This document shows, in pieces, positions 1 to 12,500 of a stretch of 64,000 nt of DNA. Numbering within the stretch: position 1 is the first letter of the stretch; each line of letters starts with the position of its first letter. The position numbers were made by a program, and so were the translations under genes. The DNA lies in the NCBI RefSeq assembly GCF_001577835.2, contig NC_029520.1, forward strand, positions 49,543,452 through 49,607,451. The letters run 5' to 3'. The DNA comes from Coturnix japonica (taxonomy: Eukaryota; Chordata; Aves; Galliformes; Phasianidae). The notes beneath the pieces were generated by a model, which was not told where the DNA came from, searched no databases, and worked only from the letters and a program-made list of their open reading frames with translations.

Positions 1-2009
1 CCTGCCATGAGATCCCAGCCCCAGGGTGAGCCACGCTCAACGCTGTGTTGCCTCATTAGTGGCTTGGAAGGGCAACACTAAGAAACAGAGCACGACAAGA
101 GCAAAGTCATGGAGTGAGTGGGGAACTGCCCAGGTTCCACCAGCTGCTCTGCTTTCCTGGGTTCTGGCCCAAATGAAGGCAAGAGAAATGTGCCATTAGT
201 GTCAGTGGGGGCAAGACTTCACTTGTTAATTGGGAACAGGTTATGCCAGAATCCTGACTCTTTTCCCTTGAGTTACAGTGATTTCTGGGGGAGAGGGCAG
301 GGGGAGGGAGGAGCTACGACAGAGAAATGGGTGAATGAAAATCACACAGCGGGAAACTGTCCAATGACATTTGCTGTTCTGATGTTTAATATTGAAATCT
401 GGGAAAACAAAGCACATGAAGAAGATAAGATGGAAATTGAGGGTTTGGTTTCAGGATTTACATTTCTCTTGTCTAAGGGGCTATAAATAATCCTTGCTGA
501 TGGGCTGAGTTACCTCCCATCATTAATCGTATCATCTCCACGATGCCTGTTCTGTCATGTTGCTCATTTCAGGGTCAAAAAATTCAGCTGGAAGAGCAGC
601 AATGCACAGCGGGTTTCCCCACACCCCAGCATAGATGCCTGTTAACCATCACCTTCACCACTCCACCACTGCACAGTGAGCCGCAGCCTCATGCATTGGC
701 CTCTGGGAGCTCCCTCCTCCTACATTACTGCACCTGGAAGCATCATGGCAGCATCATAGCAGCAGAGGGCTGGTAAAACCAATTCATCAGTGCTCGGGTC
801 AGTGTCTCAGTCATCTGAGGGGCAGTTTGTAGATCAAAGAGGTGTTGGAAAAAACAAAGACTCAGGTGATCTGAAATACCATCATGGCTGGAATGTGCCA
901 CAGTGGGGTTCCTCTCCTAAGACAGCCCCTGACTCCAGGTGTTGCTCTGGGAACAAGAACAAAAAGGAGAAGTGGTGGAGGATGAACAAAACCTTAAAAG
1001 GAAGGGAGAGAATGAGGAAGAAAAGAGTAATATCTCACTATCAGCACCAGACTCCAGAGCAGGGCATTACTTCTTCCTTTGCCATCCCAAACAATCACCT
1101 GGCATTTAGCTTGCATTCAGCCCTTTCCCCCTATTGCAAGCATGTAATTATTTACACCAGGTGCATTGCTTCAACCTGTCTCTTACAACAACCCCATTCA
1201 CAAGTAAAAGATTGTAATTTGCCAGCCTTCACCCAAGTTTCTTTGTCAAAGTCCCCTACCCTTGGTGTAACGTTACATTGACAAGCAGTATGGCACAATG
1301 GAAAGGGAAATAGAATTTACATGGTGAACAAAGGGCAGGAGTGCTCCCTGCCTCAGCCCCAGGAGGCTGAATGGAGTGGGCTGCAGGCTGACACAAGGCC
1401 TGGGTCATAGGAAAGCTGTGAGCATGGCAGCACAGCTGGGGGACAGATACACCTGCAGCAGCCCACATAAGCACGGTGCTTTGTGCACTAAATGCTGCCA
1501 TGGCTATTTAAAGTTGGAATTAATGAAAGATTTTAGCTGGCGGGGGCCCTCAGAGCTGATGTGGGGTGTTCAACTCGAGTAGTGCTCACCCTGTCCCTTC
1601 CCAGACCTTGAACAGAGGATTGCCCCGTTGCTGCTCGACTCAGACTGCACAGCTTGGAGTTGCCATTGACTTTGCTGATGGCTGCACACAGGATCAGGTG
1701 TGGTAACAGGAGTGTTGTGAAAACTCAGGTCTCGTGGCAGCTGCGACACTGGATTTTGTTTCATTGAAGCTCCTGGAATTTGCCTGTTGCAAGTATGTGG
1801 GGCCAGACCTGTGTCCTGGCAGATGCCCCTGGGCACAGCTGTAAAACAAACCAACAGTGACAACAATAATGAGGGAACAGCGAGAAACTGGATCATTTCT
1901 GTCTGTGGCTCTTGTCCTTTCATTTGATGCTATAGCACATCCAGGCACAGATGAACAGGGTGATGATGGAGTCTAAGTGCTACCTCCTTAGCATAGCTAA
2001 ATCCCATGT
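1..2009. other. intergenic sequence, no gene recognised
   Basis: Several short open frames occur on both strands, the longest about 160 codons near 790-1281. None shows a domain, a conserved-looking composition or convincing splice sites. I see no RNA gene or recognisable mobile element before the CR1 piece that begins near 2,010. Confidence 0.5.
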
Positions 2010-2545
2010 CTGAGAGGAACACCAGCACAGGCTGGGGAGCAACCAGCTGGACAGCAGCTTTGTAGAGAAGTAATTGCAGGCCCCAGTGGACACCAGGTTA
2101 ACCACGGGGTAAGAAGGTGCCTCCATGACACATAAAGCCAACAGTCTCCTGCAGTACATGAGGCAGAGAATGGCCAGCATGTCAGGGGAGATGGTCCTCC
2201 TTCTCTCTTCACTGGGGAAGCACATCTGGAGTGTTGTGTCCAGTCCTGGGCTTCCCAGAGCAAGAGAGACATGGATGCACTGGGTTGAGCCCAGTAACAG
2301 CCATAAAGATATAACTGGAGCATCCCTGTAATGAGGGAAGGCTGAGGGAAATGGGACTATTCAGCCTGAAGATAAAAAGGGTTCTGGAGGAACCTTATCA
2401 GTGTTTACCTACCTGGTGGGAAGGAGAAGATGAGCCAGACGCTTCTCAGTGGTGCCCAGTGAAAAGAGTAACAGGCACAAACCAAATTACAGGGAACCTG
2501 ATGCACAGAAACTAAATAGAAAGCTTATGTATGGCAAAGGGGATG
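2010..2545 (+). mobile_element. old CR1 LINE fragment, 3' part of ORF2
   Basis: The stretch follows the CR1 ORF2 3' end. It opens with a diverged form of the segment encoding the 'gtcctggtggacacc' region, passes through 'catctggagtgttgtgtccag', then 'agagagacatgga', 'gactattcagcctga' and 'cagacgcttctcagtggtgccc'. Many substitutions and indels break any reading frame, so this is an old, inactive copy in plus orientation. The usual CR1 3' tail is missing. Confidence 0.8.
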
Positions 2546-5500
2546 AAACACGGGCACACACTGCCCAGGAAGCTGTGGACATTTCTTCCTCCAGATGTGC
2601 CTTCCAGCCTCAGTCATTGTGTTTCTGCCTTATCACCACCCTGTGTTTTCCCTGTTGTCACAGCCTTTCTCTACTCCCACCACTCAATCAATGCACAGTT
2701 CCATTGCCATCCTCCCCTGGGATCAGGCTTACAGCCTCACCCTGACTGCCAAAGCAGCCTTTGCAGCCCTGCCTTGATTCAGCTGGGAGCTGTACGCTCC
2801 CTGCATCACTGTATGCTCCTGGGACAGCAACGAGCCCAGAGCAATCTGTGCACTCACTGAGACCAGCAGCAGTGAGTGAATCCAGGAGCGCTGCCATTTC
2901 TCTGGGGCACACACAGGAACTCAAAAGCTTTTCAGAAAGCAGTTTTTCTTGAAGGACACTTCTCTTGTAGGGCGTTTGAAATAACAATCTCACTCTTGCT
3001 GTTTGAAGCAGCGGATAACTCTTGTATGAACAAGCTCTTTGAAAATGAATAGCAATAAAAAATGAATGCTACCCATCTCTGAGTTGGTCTGGAACTCAAG
3101 TGCTGTATGAAACTGGCCCACCAATGAAACGAGGGCTTTGTGCAGTACTTTAGCCACCACCAGGCTTTTGCTTGCCTCTTTCCCCATGTTTTTCCCAGGT
3201 CCCAGAGATTTCCCTTACCTCCATCTGCTCCAAATTAAAGAGCACATACCTGTGGGTACAGAGCTGTGCCGTCATACTTTGTATGACTCTGTAGGGTCAC
3301 TGGAAACTGTGCTGTGGGCCCCAGACACAACAACAGCACAGCTGTCCCACCACATCTCCTCCTGTAACCACATCTCATTGTCTGACTTCTCCAGAAGACA
3401 AATTGCTGTTCCAAGAGCATCATTAGCAGCATCCTGCCCTTGGAGAGGCTTTGACATCCCTACATGAAGTTTTTTCCTCAGTAAGAAGCATCATTGCAGG
3501 GCACTGGTGTAGATTTACTGTATTGCAACATCCAGATTTCTGAAGCACACTGCAAATGCAAGTTTCTTGTCAGGGAATTAAAGCATGGATCAGTAGGAGA
3601 CCTCTGGCTTCTAGTTTTCTACTGACTTCTCTGGTTCCTCTGCTGTTTTTTTTCACTCACTCCTCCTTAAAATCACTTGAAAAGAACTGACAGTTCTGGC
3701 CTCTTCCCATTTATTACATGCAATTGTTTTCCTTTTTGCTGGCTTGCTTTGATCTTTACTGCACAAGAGAGGGCAAGTGAGGCATTTTAACTCCCAATTT
3801 TTTACCCAAATTTCAACTAGGAGCTCAGAGAAGGGGCCGAGCTGGTGCTGAGATGTCCAGACCATGTTTTCACACCAGCTGAATTCTCTATGGCCAGGCT
3901 TGGTGGCAGCAACCCAGACTCAGCATTCACCACCAACCAGGAGAAAGAGGCCACCCTATTCTAGGACATCTCCCTGAGAACAGGCAGACAATTATTTAGA
4001 GCATAAGAGGGAAGAGGGTGAGAATGCTTCACTAGCGACAGGCTCTTCTACAAACGTTTACAAGTCTCACTTATGAGAAAATCACTGCAGGAAAATCCAG
4101 TGTTCACAGCTGGATGGAAAACCCCCCTGAAATACAGTTTCCTGTGACTCCATCCTGCAACAGTTGGGACTCTGTCTGAAATTCAAATTAACTTTCATAC
4201 CCTGCCTACAATTCCATTTTGTGCCCCAAAGCAAAATTTCCTGCATAATTGCGTGTATTTAGGTCAGTTCTCCATTGTTAGCTTCTGCAAAAGAAAACGG
4301 ATGATTTGCTAGTGGAGAAATTTCCTAGTGCAGTTTTCAAAGGCATTCTTGCAATTAGAGACTGTGCTCCTAAATGAGGCTGGAACACAGGCCTGCGTTA
4401 GCTTGGTGCTGCCGTGAGACTGTCTGTGAGCCTCTTCTCGAGGGCAGGGTGACTCCATCTGAGCACTGACCACGTCCTACACCCATACAGGAATAAGCTG
4501 CTCTGCCAAACTGCATTTTAAGGAGTAGTTGTCCCATTTTTGCGCTCCTATCAAACATGAACTTACATATGGGATTAAATCAAAACATTGTGAGCTGAGC
4601 ATAATGCAGAAGATTCTCTTAAACATTCCATTAGTTGGTTTAAACTGGGGATCTGTGCAACACAATGCAAGATGTGTATTTTCTCTACATCCTAAAGACC
4701 CACAGCCTGGTCTCGTGGCTTCATACATGTTTTTGTGAAGGCACAACCAGAACAGGTCCAAACAGTTTGAACACACCACGCCAAGGCCTCATTAAGGCAG
4801 TAATACCGAAGCTTGGGCAGAGAAAAAACAGCAGTGATTCTACATGTAGATTTCTAGGCATTAATTAAAAAATCAAATCAAATCTCTGCTCCCTCCCTCC
4901 CCCCCTCTGATGCTTGTGAGGGACAACAAAGCATCGCAAATCTACCTCGGGATATTGGAGAGAGGGGAGAAAAGAATCAGGTCAAAGCACACAATATACA
5001 AATCCTTGCGTTGCCTGAGGGCACAGAATGCAACGACCTCAGACGGTTCTGAAAATCGATTACAGAAGGCCTTCAGCTGCATGGAGTCAATGACCCTATC
5101 CATGCGTATCAAGAGGAAAACAGCTAAATCTTCTCTGAGCTAATAATACTCATAAGGGCTTCTGGTCCAAGATGTGCGTGGTGGCTGAAGAGGGGAGCTA
5201 CAGAAAGTCTCTCCCAGCTGATCTTCCTCAGCCCATGTGAGTAAAACACTGGTTTGTGTTCACAAAGATCTGATTTCCATCAGATCAGAATAGACGATCC
5301 CTGGCCTTCCCTACAGAAACATCACCAGCTATGCTAGGGGTCACAACACAACAGACAGAGAACGTGTGTAATTCAGGAGCTGTAACTGCCTCATGAAATA
5401 CATGTCAAAAGAGACAGCTGGCCTCAAGGCTTGGGGCTGCCCAGTGTCTTTGTCTTCAGGTTTCCTCTGCTGGAAGTGCAGGGGAATTAAGGAATGGTGG

Positions 5501-8500
5501 AAAGGAGGGAGCTTTATCTGGACCCAACGTTTCCTTTTCCTGTAGGTACGTTTGCACCCATCAGGATTTGTAAGTGCTGCTCAAGTAAAACTTCTCTGCT
5601 TTGATGTAAGAAATCACAACCAGAGCATGAAAATAAAGGGTTCCCACTGAGCAGAACATTCAAACACAAGGGAAAACCATTGGTTGTGATTTGGATAGCA
5701 AATGAGCAGCAGTTTTAAGACTTACAATGCCCAAGTAGACACAGCAAAGAGATTCTGGTGAGAGACCATTTCCAGCTGTTTCAGTTATCTTCAGCAGAGA
5801 GGAACTCCTGAAGCTGTTGGTACGCAGACAAACATTGAGTTTGCTCTCTCCAACAGTGCTTTAAACACAAATAAGAAGTTCCATTAACCATATACAAACA
5901 TTCTTAAAGAGGTAAAGGTGAAGGAACTGAGAGTGAGGTTGGAGAACATTACTTCTTAATAACGTGTAAAGTCAGGGCACAGGGATTACATTTCACAAAG
6001 GAATACATTCATACAACATGGAGAACACAATACATCAGCACTCGTCCTCTAAGCATGTTCCAGGCAACACTGCAAAGACTTGAAGTCAAGCAACACTTTA
6101 GATTTAATTAAAAAAATAATTAAAAATATGGTAAAAAAGAAGTAGCCCCATTAATTTTCCTTGCCCTCGCTATCGCAGGCTGCACAGTTGTGTTTTAATT
6201 TGTCTCTCTTTCATCTTTAAAAAAAAACCCCATAGCAACAGTGGAGGAAATGAACTGCGGGTTCAGTGCCACAAAAACATCTGACTGCGCTTGCTACTAA
6301 ACACGCCAGCATCTCGTCAGCTTCAGCTGGGGCAGAATGTTCAGCAGATGCTGCAGGACGCAGTGAACACAGCCAGCTGCGTGCAAAAGGACAAGGGTCC
6401 AAGCTTAAGGCCAAAAGAAAGAACCAAGCACAGAGAAAGACCCAAACAATTTGAGTACATAGGGGATATCAAAATTAACCTACAGGTTGCAGTCTACCAA
6501 GAAGCACAATGATAAACTGGGTATGGACCCTCATCAAAGTCTCAGGATCATAATTGGAAATCACCTGGCCCAAGCAAATCCAGTCCAGATTCTAATATCA
6601 AAGCTTGTTATTTGCTATTGAACAAGAAAAGCTGGGCTGTGGCCTGGAGCAGCTTTCTTCCAGTTGAACTCATGCCCACATCACGGCTTTCAGATGCAGG
6701 AAAAGCGAGATCTTCACCCTCACTGTAACATCTGAAATTAGTGCAAGACTCAGCCCTAATTAGGCTGGTCACCTATTAGTGTTTGCTAACAGGAAAACAG
6801 CATTCTTATATTGGAAGTCCTATAGGTTTTAGAAGTATAAAATCATTCAGCTAATATGTATCTAAATATTGACATTATCTTTATTCATTCTGTATGTTTA
6901 GTTACTAATATTTTCACTTAAATTTTTCTAAAATCAGGGTTTTTTTTTTGTTTTTTTGCTGAAGCTGACTTCTGAAATCATGGCAACCTCCAGTTCATTA
7001 CTGGGAATGAACAACAGTGGACTGGAAGGTGACTGGGGAGACTACGAAATTGGAATAGGCAAGTCAGGTAACTGAAGGTGAGCATTAAAATGCCCCAAAT
7101 AAACAAAACATTGCAATGACATAAATATATATATATATATCTGAAGGGTATGCTTCAGACTGATTAGAATAGGAAGTAAAAAATACTAGGAGTAAGATTA
7201 TACTGACTGCGTTGCTTTATGTTCTTTAAGCAATAGACTCCCTCTCTACCCGTGGCAGTGGTGGGTGCTACCAAAGCAACCCCTTACAGGGCTACTGAGA
7301 GGCTGCTGGCCTTTAGAAAGTAGAAAACACAGAGAAACAGCACAGCTACAAAAGAGCTGGAGGTGAGCCATGTCCAAATATCCTGCTCCTCCTGCTTAGA
7401 TCATAGCTTAGGGATACCACAGGTTATTTTAAAAACAGACCAAAAAAAGATTTCGTTTCCTTAAGTGTCATCATTATCTTTTTTTTTTGCACGCTGGTGA
7501 CATACTTTGAATTATTTTGTTGAAGCAAACGATACGGAGCTGTTTCATCCTGTACCTTATTATAGTTTATGGGACAGGATTCAAGTTTCAGAGGAAGGTG
7601 ACTGTTCCCACCAAGTCATACTTGGTTTGCATCAGCCAGCAGCAAACTGCGCCACACTGGTTCAGAGGAAAGGAGAAGACGCACAACGCAGGTTGGCAAG
7701 ATGATACTTCCTAAAGAGAAGCAGCGGGATGCCAGGCACTGTCACAGACACTTCTATTGTTAAAGAAAACACACAGAGCAATTTGGATTGAATTCATATC
7801 TGCTCTGCCCCACAAACAAGCTCACTGGTTTAAATGTGCGTTGAGCAGTTTTAATTCAGGACAGGCCTATGTGTTAGGTGATGGCAAGGCCTGCAGTCCT
7901 GCCAAACAGGATGAGAAACCCGGCCAGCAAACCTACTCATAGAGCAGGGGCTGAACACCAGAAAGTTGCTAATGGGGAGAAGAACTTCTCACAAGAACAA
8001 CAGTTCATAAGCAGGATCTATGGAAGGATGAGGCTAATTTTAAGTCACCCCACTCTGACTAATAATGTTGCGAAGTTTCCAATGAAATGCAAGAGTACAT
8101 AGTTCAACATATGAATTCCATTTATGCGGATGAACTTCAAGTCCTGCAAGCTCACAAATATGAGCCATGCACCCAACTCCCCCAACCCCCACTCTCCAGT
8201 GCCTGCATATTTGCAGGCACAATCACCATTATTTCAAACAGCTCTAAATGATTTGATTTGCCCCTCCTTGCCAAACTCACCTTCGTTCCTTCAGAATTTC
8301 ACTGCATTAGGATGGACTCTTGTACTCTTTAAGCCTAAAAAATGCACAGTTAAATGATTTATCTGCACTTCAATGTTTTACCTTTGTAAAATTAGCCCAT
8401 GTAAATGCTGTCTGATTAAACTCAACCACAACACACAACCAAGTCAGACGAATACATCTCTCCAAACACCACTAGTGACATTCAAGGCTATGGTTATGCA

Positions 8501-8983
8501 CCAAGCATTAAAAAAGCACTTACATGAACCAACAATGTTAGTCAGGGGTGAATTATTCCTTTCGTTTGAGGAAAAATTAAACTAAAACACCCAATTCCAT
8601 GGGATGAAGCATTTTCCATAAGCTTTCAAGTAGAAAACAAAGGGATGCACTTTGTCTCCCACGTTTGCTTGATTTGTGTGAACCAAAGCTAATACTCAGT
8701 TGTATCACAGCAATTTTAGTTATTAAACACACAGAGAACATCTCCTAATTTTTCTGGACAAGTAGCAAAACCAGTAGGTTTGATTTTTAATCCTTAGATT
8801 AAAATCCTTTTTCCAGCTCGCAGGTGCAGCAGAATGCCCACCTGTCCCTTCCCTACTGTGACTCATATGGCTCTCCTAAGGACCCTACCAGCTCTCTGCT
8901 CAGAGAAAAGACTTCGAAGGAGACAGTGTATAAGGCCGTTCTCTCTCCAAATCACTCAGGCTAAAAACAGTGGATTTATCTTT
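2546..8983. other. intergenic sequence, essentially featureless
   Basis: This stretch is AT-rich and non-repetitive, with no long coding frame. In related vertebrate maps the side past the PPM1A 3' end holds SIX6OS1 (C14orf39), but I find no exon here that I can assign to it. The only local features are a short (AT)n run at 7,125-7,140 and one weak exon-like stretch near 6,965-7,077, treated as a finding. Confidence 0.45.
7125..7140. repeat. short (AT)n microsatellite
   Basis: Eight uninterrupted AT units follow an A-rich stretch. No other structure is seen around it. Confidence 0.85.
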
Positions 8984-9100
8984 TCATAGAATGGCCTGGG
9001 TTGAAAGGACCACAATGATCATTTAGTTCCAACCCCAATGCTATTTGCAGGGTCGCCAACCACCAGACCAGGCTGCCCAGAGCCACATTCAGCCTTTTCC
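8984..9100 (-). mobile_element. CR1 LINE 3' end fragment
   Basis: Read on the plus strand it begins 'tcatagaatggcctgggttg', which is the reverse complement of the CR1 3' terminus. It continues with 'ttccaacccc' and 'ccaggctgcccagagccaca'. About 120 bases of the CR1 3' end are kept in minus orientation, just beyond the PPM1A poly(A) site. Confidence 0.85.
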
Positions 9101-9470
9101 TGTAGCATCCTTATATTCTGCAAATTACAACAGTCTGCTCTGTATTCTATGGTACTGACTCAGGACACAAGGCTCAAATATATCTTGCTCCAGTGTGAGT
9201 TGGTCTTCCAGATGTTGGGCGTCCTGATCATCCCCTGCTCTCCTGACGACCCCAGATGAGGTGATATCTTAGGAAGACCAGGGCTGGAGCTGTGCACTGC
9301 TTGGTCTTGGAATTTTAACATGGAAGAGGGGGATTTTTACTTCCATAATTAACAAGTGGTGAGAATAAGTGCTTCATCTTCTATTTGAAACAGGAAACAG
9401 AACGAGGCCTGATAGCCAGCTTGTAATTTAGTGACAACAAAGCAGACGTGAAGATGGTTTAGAGCATACC
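9101..9470. other. short spacer between CR1 and the PPM1A 3' end
   Basis: There is no coding frame of interest and no repeat that I recognise. It lies just past the proposed PPM1A cleavage site. Confidence 0.4.
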
Positions 9471-9473
9471 AAA

Positions 9474-9505
9474 TACACACACACAGTGTCATTGCCTGTT
9501 TTATT
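9474..9505 (-). terminator. PPM1A: candidate distal poly(A) signal with GU-rich element
   Basis: The minus strand reads AATAAA at 9,505-9,500. A GU-rich tract (TGTGTGTGTATTTGG) lies within about 15-30 bases downstream. This hexamer plus GU tract is the classical arrangement for cleavage and polyadenylation, and no better pair is seen further on. A CR1 fragment follows at 9,100-8,984. Confidence 0.55.
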
Positions 9506-12500
9506 TAGTGGAATCACTTTCGTAGATTAGAAATATTTCCAATTCCCATTCACTCCAAAGCAAGCCTCCACCGTCAACAGGCGTAATGCAGTTCGTTCAA
9601 CTGATTCCAAACCAAAGGAGAGAAAAAAAAAGAGAAAGGTACAATCTCAAAAGTTAAGTTAGAAACTAAGTTCACACATTTTCTTTGGGACCAGGAATCT
9701 GTACATAGTACAAAATATACATTTATTGAACTTTCTGTAAACACACAGTTTGAATTGTGTAAAACTGTAAATATCGGTGAACTACGTGGAGAATAAATTA
9801 TTATATATTGTTATACATTCTACTTAAGGAAAATAGTTATGCTCTGGTATATTACTCTGTTAAATTTATAAATTCCATAATGAAGCTGTGTATTCCGCAA
9901 ACATGCTTTTCAAGCTTAAATCTCTCCATTTGTAACACACATTTATACAAGTCATCAATGAAAAAGTTACACTTTCCACAAAATAGATATAAAGAGGTGA
10001 TGAACCTTCTAAAAAGACAGGCACAGCTTGTCACTGCGGACGAGACTTTCATGGTACAACGTGGAGTTAACGCTGTGAGGAGACAGGAGAAAACTCTCTA
10101 ATTCAGCATGTTGGTACATAGGCTTAGTAACAAGACAGATGCTAAGAACCAAAATCTTTGCTTTGAAACATGAATGAAGCAGCCGGTTCTGGAAATGCTA
10201 TCGACTCACTTCTCAAATACCCAAATCCCCTGGCCAGGAGAACCTAGGCTTGTGTCTCCTATTAACCCCTTGTCAGCAGTGATTCAGTTATTTGAGCACT
10301 GAACTGCCTGGCACGATTAGCTACCAACACCTGCAGAACTCAGCACTCGCTCTACAGACTTGATTCCTGGCACCAAAAAGTTAGATCTGGTTAATAAACA
10401 CAACTTAACTCTTGGTACTTGTGGTCATTGTGAATCACAACACCAGCAACGGACTGTAGGAAATCCCAGTGTCCAGCATCAAGCTGTTCCTATGGCAGCA
10501 AGCAGAAGGCATGGGAATGGCTCCTCCAGCACCTTGCAGACTGGGGGCCATCACATAACGCCCAGCTTCCTATTTACATGTCTGAAAGTTTCACACTCAG
10601 CAGACTTGAGAGTCCAGCATCAAACACTCAGCAAGAACAAAAGCTCCCTAAAACGCCAGCACTGATGTTTTCAGTAGTTCCATTAATGGACATGGAAACG
10701 ATGCTCTGCAGATTCAGCACATTTGTTCCTAGGGGTTTAGGGCCTTTTTGCATTCCCATCCCAACTAATTCATTCTGGGTTCCATCCTTTTATTCTTAAA
10801 GCCAAAAGCAGTACATGAAAGACCGGAACCTCTTAAATTTTGTCCTTCTGATGTTTTAAAAGGAAAAAAAAAACCAACAAAAAAACCTGCTGACTTGAAT
10901 ACTCAAAGAATTAAGACATTATTAATTGTAGTTAATCTACCGCTCTGCTTTAGGACTGCCACCTTCCTCCCCTTCGGCTTTGAAATCTTTTTCTAAACCA
11001 AATCCAAATAATGATTACATTTAGCTCCAACAAAACTGGGACAGCCGTGGCTGCAACGATACTTGTGCAAGCTCTACGTGCTGGGAGTGACTCTCCACCA
11101 CCATCAGCAGGCTGTTGTTAACTTCCACTTTCCTAAGATCACTTCAGTTCTATTTTCCCTTGCAGTGTAAACTAACATGTCGCACTGCAGCCTGAAAACC
11201 CAACAGTGAAAATGAAATTGGCAACTGGTATTTCCCATTGCTCAAACTGAGTTGAACTCAGTGATACAAATGAAACTCCGAAGACCTCAGTCTACAGGCA
11301 TCAAGAGAAGTTAAAGTATGTAACGTTTTCTGACCTGCAAGTCTGCTTTCTCATTTTAATTCACAAAGATGCTTCCCAAGAGAAATCACAACAGCAGCTC
11401 CTTTGCGTTGGAGGCTCGCTCACAATGCATGTCAAGAGTCCTGCCTACTTCAGCCATCAAGAGCACAGGTTCCATCAGCTGTTCGGAGCCGCACAGTTAA
11501 TGGAAGCACACGTGAACTGCGGGTTTGGCTCAGTGCTATTGAGCTGAGAAGTGTGGATGCAGTGCTCTTAGGGAAAAATGCAACTGTCACAGCACTCATC
11601 CTTGCAAACAAATTACTGGTTATACAGTAGTAAGGAGCATTGGTTTCCTCCCTCTCATTATTATTATTATTGTGTTTTTTCTTTTTATTTCAACACAAAA
11701 GGTATTTTAAAAAGCATTCAGACAGGAATCAGAACGAGTTAAGCACACTGATTTGGTTAGCCATAGAAGCATACATAATCCTGAAGTCTGACCTACCATC
11801 CCATCTCACCGAAGTTTGGATATTTCCAGAGTCGAACAACATCACTAATGCTACAGAAGGCATTCTTTATATTAAGCCCACCACCAAAACTCTATGATTT
11901 CAAAGGCTCTCTCCTAAGAAGCCCTTTTCCTAAGACACCACGACCACTCCTGGACCCTTAGCAGAGAAGCAAAGATCTCTAGTGTAACAGTGCCTGCAGG
12001 ATAAGGAAAAAACTGTTTTACTGCTACCTGAAAAGAAAATGAAATAAAGAGATGGCTTGCTGTAAGTCAACAACTGCAACACGATCAGATTAAAGTGCCT
12101 GACTTTTTCATGTACTAAATGAATTTTGGAAGATTCTCCTGGAAATTCATTTTCAGCAGGAGATGATGTAAACCGTGTTTTCAGCATGCTTTCTGTTCCT
12201 TTTGTACTTGAAAGCACTCAGCTGTCTATGACTGTAAACAAAAGCTCTAAGTTCTCCTGCAGCCTCTTGAGCTCCTACGACCAAACACCACGGCCCAGGT
12301 GACTGCCGCACTCACAAAGCAACACCAGTATGGAAACAAAACAAGGGTACAAAAAGCTTCTAAAGGCGATGTCTGAGCTGCAGACTGTGCAAGCACTGCA
12401 GAGCTCACCAGAAGGCTGCAGCCTCTGATCAACACTGCTCTATTCCAAAATACTCAGCCCAGATTGCCACCTGCAAATTTCACTCTATTTTTATGTATTT

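Noticed and set aside
118-1281. Several frames of 77-163 codons near the window start
   Set aside because: No domain, no splice logic, and lengths are what chance gives in this composition.
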